A DNA stretch of 64,000 nt from contig CAMZMU010000027.1 of assembly GCA_947311845.1 (NCBI GenBank), positions 75,869,445 through 75,933,444 of the forward strand, written 5' to 3'. The stretch is from Poa pratensis. Taxonomy: Eukaryota > Streptophyta > Magnoliopsida > Poales > Poaceae. Within the stretch, counting starts at the first letter, position 1. Every line of letters starts with the position of its first letter. This document shows, in pieces, positions 11,991 to 23,457 of the stretch. The position numbers and the translations under genes were made by a program. The notes under the pieces are model-generated. The model was not told the origin of the DNA and did not search any database. It was given only the letters and a program-made list of their open reading frames with translations.

Positions 11991-12343
11991 CTGATTATAG
12001 TATGAAATAAAATTTATGAGTTCCATGTGCTTGTCATGTTTATGAGTACCCTATACTGATTGTGGCTTCTCCATTCTTTGAGATGTTAACTTGAATATCT
12101 TATGGGTTTTATTCATTCAGCTTTGTTGATGACCTTGAGCCCTTGAGGAATGTGCCTCCATGGATGGAGCTTATATAGTTGCCTTGCTGAACTTTCCTCG
12201 ATGGATGGAGCTGCCCCTGTTGGATAGCTGACATTACTCGCACCAAACTGAAGGTAAACAAAATCAGACAAGGTTTCTCCTAAATGTTCTACTCCGAGTT
12301 AGTATATCATATACGCTGATTATGCGATGATCGACTTGCTATG
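11991..12343 (+). repeat. Tandem duplication, first copy (350 bp)
   Basis: The block from GATTATAGTATGAAATAAA to CGACTTGCTATG is followed at 12344 by a second copy of its first ~74 bp. The remainder of that second copy resumes at 17097 after the LINE. The copies differ at scattered positions, so the duplication is not very recent. It includes exon-like sequence with a CATTCAG acceptor and a GAAGGTAAAC donor. Confidence 0.85.
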
Positions 12344-12425
12344 ATTATAGTATGAAATAAAAATTATGAGTTCCGTGTGCTTGTCATGTTTATGAGTACC
12401 CTATACTGATTGTGGCTCGCCGCCG

Positions 12426-13192
12426 TTGACTGAGGCCGCGCAGAGCAGATCGAAGCGCGCCACCGACTCCGCATCGTCGCCCTCTTCTTCCTCGAGCAAG
12501 GAATCGCCGCGGGGTCGCCCGCATTATCGCCGTCTTCCTCCACGGCGGCCGGAGCTTCGCCACACCATTCTCGTCGTCCTCGATTCCCCAGGCGTCGAGG
12601 CAAGTCTTGCAAGGATGGATGGACTGCTGCACTGGGATTTCTCGCCCGGCCTTACGGTCGAGGCGCAGGTTACCAGTACTTCTCTGCAGCCAGAATGTGT
12701 CATTGCTACACTCCTTGACCTTACCTTGGTTCAGTCCAGTGTTGCTCTGTCGGAGGACCATCATGCTGTTGGAGCAGGACCTCTGCTGCCCTCTACTGGA
12801 AATGATCAGGCTCTGGATCAGTTCAGATTGAGGAATTACCTGTTGAGGAAGATCTGCCACCACTGAGTATGAACCACGCTGCTGGCCGCCGCCCTGGTCG
12901 AGCTCCCTCAACCACCACAGCTTCTGTCACTCGTGCTCAAGCACATAAGCTTGCTTCTGCCACTCCTTCAGTTACATCTATGGTTCGTCGTTCACCCAGA
13001 AATTTTAATAAAGGCCTTATGCATACCGCCCTGACAGATTCTGCCCAGCGCCGACGCGCATCTTCAGTCAAGAGGGCGACTCCACCGGCAGTGCTTCAGA
13101 TAGCAGAGATGCAGCACATGGGCGTGGAAGAATGCCAAATTGATCCACAAGACCTCTCTGAGGCTCGCCTTTGCCAAGCTCGAGATGCATAG
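12426..13192 (+). pseudogene. LINE ORF1 remnant
   Basis: Two frames (12426-12866 and 12869-13192) are offset by a frameshift. The second has a basic Ser/Arg-rich stretch and VRRSPRNFNKGLMHTALTD, which resembles the C-terminal tail of plant L1 ORF1 (RNA-binding chaperone) proteins. No RRM or CCHC zinc knuckle is visible, so most of the normal ORF1 has been lost. The first frame (Ser-rich, then LLHWDFSPGL) is not recognisable. Confidence 0.5.
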
Positions 13193-13357
13193 TTGTAGTG
13201 GCAGTAGCTCTGTCCTCTACTTTGAGTCGCTTCATCAGTCTGTCGGTCAGTGTGTGATGGCTGTGTCAGTTAAACCTGTGTCCTCGTTTCAGTGTCAGTA
13301 TCAGGGCAGTCATCTGAAGGTGTTCTTGCTTGATTGTGTTTTTTGCCACTATTGTGT

Positions 13358-16300
13358 ATGGATTTCTTAAATCGTATTTGGAGGATTTTATGCTGGAATG
13401 TCCGTGGCATCAATTCACATGAGAAATGGCCTCTAATTCGTAACAAAATTGATGAGAGTTTAGCCTCCATTGTCTGCTTTCAGGAAACTAAAAGGGGTGA
13501 TTTCTCACTCAGTTTCATTAAAAACTTTGCACCCAAGCGTCTCGATAAATTTGCCTTTATTCCATCTGATGGTGCATCAGGCGGTCCCCTAATTATGTGG
13601 GTGGGAAGCATGTTCACTGGTACTGTGATACAGGAAGAAAGCTTTGGTATGGTTATACACTTTGCTGCCTCTGTCTCTTCGGATGAATTCTTCCTTGTTC
13701 ATGTCTATGGTCCCTATGAGGGTGTAGAACGTGAAAATTTCATTGCTTGGCTTTTTAGCCTGCCTATTAATGATGATGAGCTCTGGCTGTTTATGGGTGA
13801 CTTCAACTTCTATCGATACTCGGATAGTAGGAACAGGACTGGTGCTAATCTTGCGGATATAGCAACTTTCAATGAAGTCATCAATTATTTAGGCGTTGTA
13901 GAGATTCCGATCAAGGGGAGAGCATACACATGGAGTAATATGCAATCAGAACCCCTTCTTGCACAACTGGATTGGTTCTTCACCTCTCCTAGCTGGACTC
14001 TCAAATTTCCCAACTCTCTGGTTCATCCTCTTGCGAAACCAACTTCGGATCACACTCCCTGTGTTCTCTCTATCAGTACCAATATCCCCAAAGCACAAGT
14101 TTTTCGGTTTGAGAATCATTGGACAAAAATGCCAGGCTTTTTGGATGTGGTGAGCAGAATCTGGGACATTCACTGTCCAGGGGATGGGGCCAAGCGCCTT
14201 TCTTCCAAACTCAAATTACTGCGCAAAGGTTTGAAGATATGGAGTACTAGCATTTCTGTGATTAACAAACTGGTTGAAAACTGCAACAGCATTATTCTCA
14301 TGCTTGATGATTTCAAAGAACAACGATGTCTGGACACCACCGAGTGGAACTTCAGAAACATTGTAAAATTGCGGCTCAGTCACTTGCTTCACTGTAAGCA
14401 GGAATATTGGAGGAAAAGATGCACAGCCAGATGGGCGAAGTTTGGTAGTGAGAACACAGACTTCTTCCACTCCATGGCTACCATTCGGTACAGGAAAAAC
14501 TCGATCTCCTCTCTTACCAGACCTGATGGTTCTCTAGCTACTGAACATTTTGAGAAAGCGGGCCTTCTCAAGAACACTTTCCTCGATAGATTAGGCACAG
14601 TGGTACCCCTCGATCCTGCCTTTGATTTCTCTGAATATATTCAACCAGTCGAGGGTCTGGAAGTCCTCTCCGTTCCTTTCTCAATCTCTGAAATTGACAG
14701 TGCTGTTGCTGAGATGCCGACTGATAAGGCACCCGGTCCAGACGGTTTTAATGGACTTTTTCTTAAAATCTGCTGGCCAATCATTAAGTACGATTTCTAT
14801 GATCTAATGCACCAGTTTTGGGAAGGCTCTGTGAATCTGCAGTCCATCAACGATGCCTTCATTACACTCATTCCCAAAAACAATGCACCAGAAAGTCCTA
14901 ATGACTACAGGCCAATCTCCCTACTCAACACTTGCTTCAAGCTGATCACTAAGTTACTTGCGAACAGGCTTCAAAAGAAAATCCTAGAGCTGGTCCAATA
15001 TGGCTTCCTGAAGACCAGGAATATTCAGGATTGTGTTGGATGGGCTTATGAATATATCCACCAAGTTTCTGCCTCGGTTAGAGAAGCTATTGTCCTGAAG
15101 CTTGATTTTGCTAAAGCATTCGACACTATTGGTCATCAAGCCCTTATTCAGATTCTGAGATGTAAAGGATATGATGAGAGATGGATTGGGTGGATTGAAG
15201 CAATCTTCTCGACAGGTTTTTCCTCGGTCCTTTTGAATGGTGTCCCGGGCAGGAAATTCCCCTGTATATGTGGGGTTCGCCAAGGAGACCCACTGTCCCC
15301 CATCTTATTTGTCGAAGGAGCCGATCTCCTCCAAACCATGGTGAATAAACTTGCTCAGCAAGGTTCTCTGGTGGCACCACTTCCTATTCCGAATACAGAT
15401 TTCCCCATTGTTCAATATGCCGATGACACCCTGCTTATTGTCCAAGCGTGCCCCACACAGCTTCTGGCCCTCCGGCAGGTGCTCCAAGTGTTTGCACAAG
15501 CCACATGACTGAAAGTAAATTACAGTAAGACCTGCATGATGCCTATCAATATTACTTCTGACAGACTTGAACAATTGGCAAGGGTTTTTGGTTGTGTGAC
15601 TGCCACGATGCATTTCCCCTATCTTGGGCTTCCACTTGGTTCCACTCGGCCCTCTGTATCTGACTTATCACCGATAGTGGACCAATTGGAAAGGAGATTG
15701 AACGCAAGCGCTCGCTTTCTTGACTATGGGGGTCAAGTCACCTTTGTTAACTCGTTCTTGACTTCCCTCCCAATGCACTTCCTATGCTCTCTGAAGATAC
15801 ATAAATCTGTTATCAAGGTTTTCGATAGAGGTCGTCGTCTCGCGCTGTGGGCGAAAGAGGAAGGCAAAACACACTCCTTAGCAGCTTGGTCCATGGTGTG
15901 TAGACCGAAGAAACATGGAGGTTTGGGTATCATTAACCTAGAGACTGAAAATGTCGCTTTGCTGCTGAAACATCTTCACAAATTCTTCAGCAAGGCAGAC
16001 ATTCCTTGGGTGAAGTTGGTCTGGTCCTTGTATGGCGACACTCCACCACAGTCCCATTCTCCTAGAGGCTCTTTTTGGTGGAAAGATATCTTCAGCTTGA
16101 TCAACATCTATAGAAGTATTACCACTTCATCTGTCGGTAATGGAGCACTGACCCTCTTTTGGAAAGATTTTTGGAATCAAGGAGAGCTGTTGTGTGACAC
16201 TCTACCTCACCTATACTCGTTTGCCCTCAATGAGGATATCTCGGTTGCTGCAATGGCTCGTGCCACGGATCTGAGCTCGATGTTTGCTTTACCACTTTCA

Positions 16301-16945
16301 GTCCAGGCCTTTGAGGAACACAGCCAAATCAGACCCCTTCTGGACTCTATTTCTGCTGATCCAAACGATACTGATAAGAGGGTTTTTGCATGGGGAGATT
16401 CTGCATACACCTCTACTAAATACTATCGATTCATTTTTGTCCAAGCCCCACAGGACAGAGCTCTTGATCTCATTTGGAAATCCAAGTGTTTGCCAAAGCT
16501 TCGGATTTTTCTATGGCTTCTGGTCAAAGATCGACTGAACACAAAGGACCTCATGATTCGTAAACATTGGAACCTTGAGGATGGTTCTCACTGTGTGCTT
16601 TGCCCTGGACATATATTGGAGACGCGAGATCACCTTTTCTTTGAGTGTCCATTTGCTGCTGACTGTTGGAACAAGGTTGGAATCACCTGGAGCTATCATT
16701 CCCCGATTTCCCAACGAATTTTGTTAGCCGCACAAGCTTTCACAGGACCCTGTTTTATGGAAACAATGGCGTGTGTGAGTTGGAATATCTGGAAGTCCAG
16801 AAATGACCTCATCTTCAACAAGGTGCCAGCTACTTTCGGGGTATGGAAAGTCAAATTTCAGAGTGACATGTTGCTACACCAGCACAGAGTTAGGGCAACC
16901 TTAGTCGCCCCCCTGATAGATTGGACTAGAACTATTTTTACCTAA
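13358..16945 (+). pseudogene. LINE ORF2: endonuclease-reverse transcriptase, one nonsense codon
   Basis: Start chosen at ATG 13358, just before the conserved RILCWNVRGINS. Domains: exonuclease-endonuclease-phosphatase type endonuclease (CFQETKRGDF, VYGPYEG, FMGDFNFYR, TSDHTPCVLS) to about residue 240; RT from about 460 (DKAPGPDGFNGLF, PKNNAPESPNDYRPISLLN, KLDFAKAFDTIGH, GVRQGDPLSPILFV, catalytic QYADDTLL at 15415-15438); then a zinc-binding RVT domain (CLPKLRIFLWLLVKDRL, HLFFECPFAADCW). The frame is open for about 1,195 codons except one TGA at 15506-15508, just after the RT palm. The protein would nick target DNA and copy LINE RNA in the nucleus if intact. Confidence 0.88.
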
Positions 16946-17052
16946 CCATGTATTCGTGGTTCTTTTTTGACCCCCCCTGAATTTTTGTTATACTCTGTAC
17001 TTCGGGTGGTCACTATTTTGGTGACCCCTGACTCATTATAATCGAAAATTTA

Positions 17053-17075
17053 ACCGTAGGGGCTTCCCCTACGGT
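17053..17075 (+). other. LINE 3' stem-loop
   Basis: ACCGTAGGGG and CCCCTACGGT form a perfect 10-bp stem around a CTT loop, 11 bp before the poly(A) tract. Conserved 3' hairpins are known in some LINE families as recognition sites for their reverse transcriptase. That role here is inferred from position and perfection of the stem. Confidence 0.7.
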
Positions 17076-17096
17076 AACGGGTGTCCAAAAAAAAAA

Positions 17097-17356
17097 GATG
17101 TTAACTTGTATATCTTATGGGTTTTATTCATTCAGTTTTGTTGATGGCCTTGAGCCCTTGAGGAATGTGCCTCCATGGATGGAGCTTATATAGCTGCCTT
17201 GCTGAACTTTCCTTGGTGGATGGAGCTGCCCTTGTTGGATAGCTGACATTACTCACACCACACTGAAGGTAAACAAAATCAGACAAGCTTTCTCCTAAAT
17301 GTTCTACTCCGAGTTTGTATATCATATACGCCGCTAATGTGATGATCGACTTGCTA
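17097..17356 (+). repeat. Tandem duplication, second copy, right part
   Basis: Matches 12081-12342 with scattered substitutions, including GAGCCCTTGAGGAATGTGCC and TATATCATATACGC. It resumes immediately after the LINE poly(A). Confidence 0.85.
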
Positions 17357-20300
17357 TGGCGAACATGCAAATGTATTGTTTTTGCATAAATGTGTTGATC
17401 TCTTGGCCTTGCCTGCCTGAAACTTTGCTCAGAATTGTGTGCACTGATGTGGTGATCCTTCTTCTGTTACTTGTTTTTCGATTGAGTGGGTTGCTCCCTG
17501 AAGCATTCTCATGTCTATTTTTGCCTGCTTTTGCAAAAGGTATCTGCTTCCTAGCTGCGTGTCTGTTTTCACCCGAGACTAACTGAGAACAAAAAAATAA
17601 AGTGCTAAATGGATCTGAGCTGAAGATCTATGGTGCTTTTCCAGCATGCCCACATGCACATACAATTTTTTCTGCTATCCTCTTTGTTTCTTAAATGGTC
17701 ATATGGTGGAGTTTGATTCTATTGCTGTCATTTGGTTTAGAACTACACAGATACAAGCATGTCTTTAGTTCAGGTGAATATACGTTAGATACTTGAATGA
17801 GCTAGAAAACGAATATCTTATTTCCCTCAAGTCCCTTGATTATACTACATAGAGGAGTGAATAAGAGATCCATTGTTGTGGTGCAGATGCTACCAATTCT
17901 AATGAAACTCAAGATTTATGCTCACCTTGTGTGGTGTATTTAATGTTGCTTGTTGAGATTGTTGTTTGGTGGTCGACGTAGATGCAAAAAGAGAAGTGCG
18001 GATTTGAGACCAATGATACATTGCTTACTAAAAAGAACAACTCTCAATCAGAAAAAGATTTAGAAATTTTACTTCAGTTTTTTGATATATACTGACAGCC
18101 AGGCCAAAGGAAGTTCTTACTCTTAATGATAAGGTAGTCCTTAAGCCATATTAAGAGAAAACACGAACTTCCTGATGTTAAATATTTGTCCCTTGTGTTT
18201 AAAAAAATTAGGCGTGGTTAAATACTTCTGTTATATTGCCACACAACAGCTTAGTCAAATAGCTGTACTACATTTTAGTTGCACTGATAGTACATCTGTA
18301 AATGGGCCAATCTTTCCTTCACTGTCAGATTTTTCTTTAACTTTTCTTATAACTGTCATGAGTCTCAACCTTGGCGACTTTGTAGTTTCCGGGACATAGC
18401 TTGGCTGGGTGGTCGAGGTATTTGTTGATGCTGATGTGTTGTTTAAAGACTGGTAATCTGCAATGTCACTAACACGAGTCGAAGATGCCTAAACACTGAC
18501 CCTATGCATCTACTGCGTGTTTTCTTGCTTATGATGATTTACAATAAAAAGAGAATTTTGGTCCGTCATCTACATAAATTAATTTTTGTTGCAGATCTTA
18601 CCTGCTTGACGAAGTGCCCAAAAGCAAAATAATTAAATAAAATAGCTATCTTTGTTTAATGTCTTTTTTCTACCCCTGATTGGTACGTGACTTGTTCTGA
18701 TAGAACAGGGTTAACTATCACACATAATTCATTCATAGAATTAAACGACAGAGAACTATTATGCCAGTATGCCACCTTCCATTTTTCTTGTGTCGATATT
18801 GTAGTATGTTCATTTGGAACTGCAAGATGCACATGAATTTTCTCATAGTAGATTTCGATTTTTTGTTCTCGTGAAAACCTCTTTATTGCTCCAGTTTATG
18901 CTTCTCTGAATATTGAATATTGCTTTACTGTATGATTTAAGATCATAGTTTTGCTCATTCCTAGAGCCTTCACATTTGAAAGGTGGTTTGTGAGACCAAT
19001 CTGATATACACTTGTCTTTAAACAGGAGCTTTTCATGCATGGAACTGTTATTGGCAATCTGAGAAAGTTAGCTAAGATGTAAGCTTCAATGACTCTTTTT
19101 TAGAGAATTTTCATGTTATGTTCAGGCCCAGCCTGATATATTTAGTTTTCCTTTTCGTTCCAAAAGTATCTCATTTTCTGTGTTTTATTGGTAAAGTTTG
19201 CAAGATACTTTTGTCATCTAACTGATATAGCTTATAGTAACAATCGGTTGCATTAGATAATTGTTGTTTTCAAATTGATTACATAAATCACCTATGTTTT
19301 TTGTTATTTAAATCATTTTGGTTTGTGTTAGATTAGTCCGTGCAATTAATTGAATGGCATTCCTGCCGTGGCCCCTTTCATTTTATAGCTATTACTATCT
19401 TAAATTCATGCAAATTGGTACATATTTTGTGTTCTATACTATGCAAATTAGTACATATCATCGTATCTGTACCGTTAAACATTCTTTCCGTCTATAAACC
19501 GAAACAAATATAATAGATACTTATTGCAGTTGCGCAAATAATTTTTTTATCCAATCAACAGAACATCACCTCAATCATCATAAACAAGGTATTACTCGCT
19601 CCTTTGAATATTTGCCAAATGTTCGTGCTCCTATGTACTGGAACAAGTCATCTATTATCGAATAATTTATTTAGGTTTGTGTAGATTCACCAGTCTAAAT
19701 CCTTTTTATTTATTGATGTTTCATACAAACAGATTCAACATTTTCAGATTAGTATCCATATAAAACCGAGCTAAATGAATGCAGAAAAAATGAATTACTT
19801 TTCACCGGCTTACATTTTATTTTCCATTGATGTTTTATTATTCAGCGAGTTCAACATTTTTGAGTTAGTATCCATATATAACCGAGCTTAATGAGTTAAA
19901 ATAATATGAGTTGCTTATGTTATTTCTTTCCATTCTATTTTTAATCGTTACAAAACATCAAGATTAGACACAAGTTGGATATCATATCACTCCCTGTCGT
20001 GTTTTTGTATTGTTGTGTAAGGGCACATAATAAGATTATTAATCGTTGAAATCCTACTTCGAACTAAAGTATTCGATCGAAAAACTTGGTGGTGCCATCT
20101 GGTTTTAAGATACAATGTGGCATAGCGAACTAAAAATGACCGACAATTAACTGCCCAAAACCGGCTTAAATTTCAGTCAAATGATGGGTAGCGACACAAA
20201 TAGAGCCTATGAAAACAATACGGTCTTGCTTCTGGTAGTTGTGCAGTCAAATGATGGGTTGCTTGCCATAACCTGGAAGTGCATATAGTGATTTATGTTC

Positions 20301-21133
20301 ATTTAGATACTATATTTAACCTGAATAAGTTGCTTGGCATAAACTAGAAGTGCATATAGTGATTTCTGTTCATTTAGGATATTTTTGTAGAAGATATTGA
20401 TATTATATTATGAAACTGAATAAAGAAGAGTGGTGTGAAGCTTCTTAATTCAAGAAGTTCAACTAAAGGAATTTTTGACTGAATTCGTGGGTTTAATTTT
20501 TTTCTGTTATAACTGGTTACAAGGATTTCCCTGATTATTTTTTGAGAACTTAACATCCCGTAGTATTGAACGCAATGTTGACTTTGTTGATATTTGCTAT
20601 TGTTTATTTCTACAGAGGATCACAAACAGATTGAAAAGTGAATCGATGCGCAGCGAATTAACCTATCTCCCAAAGGTTATTCCCTTGGTTGGTTCTATAG
20701 TTGTAAGTGATTTGTAAATTTCAATACTTGGATGGATGTTGCCAATCATCAAGCCTATTTTGTAATATGTTTTTGTGTTCTGATAGGCTTATCATTTAAA
20801 GGTGATGAGTGATTTTAAGATGATTATTTGGGATCCAAACTGTGTTATCTCTATATAACATGATCCATTTTTTTCTTATTGTTGTTGTGCAAATATCCAT
20901 ATTTTATTGTTGCCCTTAGAGACCTGGATGATTGCCGAACAAGAAAGAATAAATATTTTGCTTGGAAGGGAACCAATAAGTGTTAGTTCTGTTTTCATTT
21001 TGGTTTCGAAGATTCTTTACTTTTGTCAAATTTACAAGTGTAGAAGGAAATCTGGGTTTTCCGGTGCCATAATGACATCTTGGAGTTAAATGAATGCAAA
21101 TAAAATTAGTTACTTTTCATCAACGAATAAAGC
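17357..21133. other. AT-rich intergenic DNA with small direct repeats
   Basis: No supported gene. Two local duplications are visible. One at about 19714-19780 and 19827-19897 shares TTCAACATTTT, TTAGTATCCATAT and ACCGAGCT. The other at about 20250-20312 and 20327-20380 shares AGAAGTGCATATAGTGATTT-like phrases and TTCATTTAG. Part of the first motif (AAATGAATGCA..AATTA..TACTTTTCA) recurs near 21090. The left end may be the 3' part of the non-coding unit interrupted by the LINE. Confidence 0.5.
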
Positions 21134-21359
21134 GTGTGGCAACAATGTGGTAGTTGCATCCGGCGGTTGCGCAGTCGCGCAACGGGTCATCTAGTTCCAC
21201 AAAAGGAGACGGAGGGGGAACACCATCACTCCGACCCGGCCGCAGGGATCTCGCCGCGGCACCGGCACCGGGGGTGGCTAGCTCGCCGTGCACGGGTGCC
21301 TCGTGAGAGCTGGTCCGCCTCGGGGGTGACTGACTGCGCTGCGTCGCCACGGGATCCTG

Positions 21360-23457
21360 ATGCCTCGCCACTGCTCCACCACGCCCATGTCCCGCCTCCA
21401 CCGCTTCTTCTCCGCCTCATCCCCCGTGCCGCCCACACGCTCCTGGTCTCCCGATGCCGCATTCGCCGCGGCTACGGAACGCACACACGCCGACACACTC
21501 AGCTCGGAAGATGCGCACAAGCTGTTCGACGAATTGCTAGGGCAGGCAACCCCGGTCCATGCGCGCCCCCTGAACCGCTTCCTCGCCGCCATCGCCCGTG
21601 TGCGGGACTCCGCCTCCTGCAGAGATGGCCCTTCCCTCGCTATCGCCCTCTTCAACCGTGTGCGACGAGAAGAAGCCGGCCTGCGGGTGGCGCCGCCCAC
21701 AGTCCACACCTACAACATCCTCATGGGCTGCTGCTGCAGAGCGCGTCGCCCAGACCTAGGGATCGTCCCAGATGTGGTCACATATACCTTGATTATTGAT
21801 GCGCTGTGCAAGGCCAGAGCAATGGACAAGGCAGAGTTGTTCCTTCGGCAGATGGTTGATAACGGTGTTCAGCCGGATAAAGTGACATATACTAGCATGA
21901 TCCATGAATATTGCACTCTGGGTCAGTGGAAAGAGGCAAGTAAACTGTTTAGAGACATGACAAGCCAGGGTCTTGTACCAAATATTGTTACTTGGAACGC
22001 ATTCATGGCCTCCCTTTGCAAGCATGGAAGAACTAAAGAAGTTGCAGATGTTTTTGATTCCATGACTGCCAAGGGCCACAAACCTAATATCGTCACATAT
22101 GGTGCTCTACTCCATGGGTATGCCTCTGAAGGATGCTTTGCTGATATGGTTAATCTCTTTAATTCAATGTCAAGCAACGGCATTGTAGCCAACTGCCATG
22201 TTTTCACCATTTTAATTGACGCATATGCTAAACATGGAATGATGGATAGCTATGGTCATACTTACCCAAATGGGGGAACAAGGAGTGAGTCCAGATGTAG
22301 TCACCTATTCAAGTGTAATAGCTGCACTTTGTAAAATGGGCAGGCTGGCTGATGCTATAGACAAATTCAGCCAGATGATTTCCATTGGAGTACAACCAAA
22401 CAAGGCTGTTTATCACACCCTTATTCAGGGTTGTTGTACACATGGTGATTTAGTGAAAGCTAAGGAATTGATTTCTGAAATGATGAACAAAGGTATCCCT
22501 CGTCCTACCATTGTGTTCTTCAACTCAATAATTAACTGTCTATGCAAAGAAGGAAGGGTTGTGGATGCACATGGTATCTTGGAGTTGGTTATAGACATAG
22601 GTGAGAGGCCTGATGTCATTACATTTAATTCACTGATTGATGGATGTTGCTTAGTCCGTAAGATGAATAAAGCAATCAGAGTGCTTGATACCATGGTATC
22701 TATTGGCATTGAGCCTGATGTTGTTACTTATAATACTATTCTTGGTGGCTATCTTAAAAGTGGAAGGATCGATGATGGCCCGAACCTGTTCAGAGAAATG
22801 TCGGAGAATGGTATTAAACCTACAACCATTACATATGACATCTTACTGGATGGGTTATTTCGTGCTAAGAGACATGTTGCTGCGAAAAACAAGTTCCGTG
22901 AGATGATCGAAAGTGGAACAGGAGTGAGCCTTTCCACATACACTATAATTCTTGCAGGACTTTGTGCAAATAATTGCACCGACAAGGCAATCGCCATGTT
23001 CCAAAAATTAGGTTCAATGAATGTGAAGTTCGATATTGCAATACTCAATACTATGATTAATGCAATGTATAAGGTTCGGAGAAAAGAAGAAGCTAAAGAA
23101 TTGTTTTCTTCAATATCTGCCAGTGGGTTGGTACCTAATGCTTCCACTTACGGCATAATGGTAGGAAATCTTCTAAAAGAAGGATCAGTGGAAGAAGCTG
23201 AGAATATGTTTTCATCAATGGAGAAGAGTGGTTGTGCTCCCAGCTCTCGTCTTATAAATGATATCATCAAAGTGTTATTGGGAAAAGGTGAGATAGTCAA
23301 GGCCGGAAATTATATGTCTAAAGTTGATGAGAAGAGCATCTCACTTGAAGCTTCCACAACTTCGTTGTCGTTGTCTCTCTTTTCCGGGAAAGGAAAATAT
23401 CGGGAACAAATAAATTTGCTGCCTGCAAAGTACCAGTTTTTTTATGGAGCCAGTTAA
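21360..23457 (+). pseudogene. RFL (restorer-of-fertility-like) PPR protein, copy 1, broken
   Basis: Starts at ATG 21360 with a basic, Ser-rich presequence (MPRHCSTTPMSRLHRFF) suited to mitochondrial import, then the RFL signature LSSEDAHKLFDELLGQA. P-class 35-residue repeats follow (for example VVTYTLIIDALCKARAMDKA). Compared with copy 3, about 119 residues are missing in frame between RRPDLG and IVPDVVTY, collapsing repeats 1-4 into a short hybrid. A 2-nt deletion after 22247 (GATAGC against GATGAAGC) shifts the frame, which ends at 22334. The remaining repeats continue in the shifted frame to 23457. Intact relatives bind mitochondrial RNA, and some restore fertility in CMS lines. Its downstream flank lacks the RLCK remnant of copies 2 and 3. 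Confidence 0.9.

Larger units (their letters stand above)
9110..12343 (+). other. Putative spliced non-coding transcription unit
   Basis: A GC-rich, CT-rich leader (about 9120-9900) is followed by AT-richer sequence with well-formed splice signals: GTACCT near 10070, TGTTTCAG before 10186, GTAAGC at 10324, TTTGCAG near 10501, GTTGCAG near 10581, TCTGCAG near 10813 and CATTCAG near 12120. ORFs in the leader are low-complexity, overlap on both strands and are not conserved-looking, so I do not call a protein. It resembles a plant lncRNA or an old processed gene relic. A LINE later interrupted its right end. Confidence 0.3.
12418..17096 (+). mobile_element. L1-type LINE, 5'-truncated
   Basis: The element holds an ORF1 remnant, a nearly complete ORF2 with endonuclease, RT and a C-terminal zinc-knuckle region, a 3' stem-loop and a terminal A10 tract. 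This is the plant L1 layout. It sits between the two parts of the second copy of a duplicated 350-bp block, and about 14 bp of target seen in the first copy (12067-12080 region) is missing at the insertion. ORF1 is fragmentary, so the 5' end is truncated. Confidence 0.9.

Noticed and set aside
22252..23457. Independent second PPR gene starting at 22252
   Set aside because: It is the continuation of copy 1 after a 2-nt deletion. The ATG is an internal Met codon of the repeat in the intact copies.
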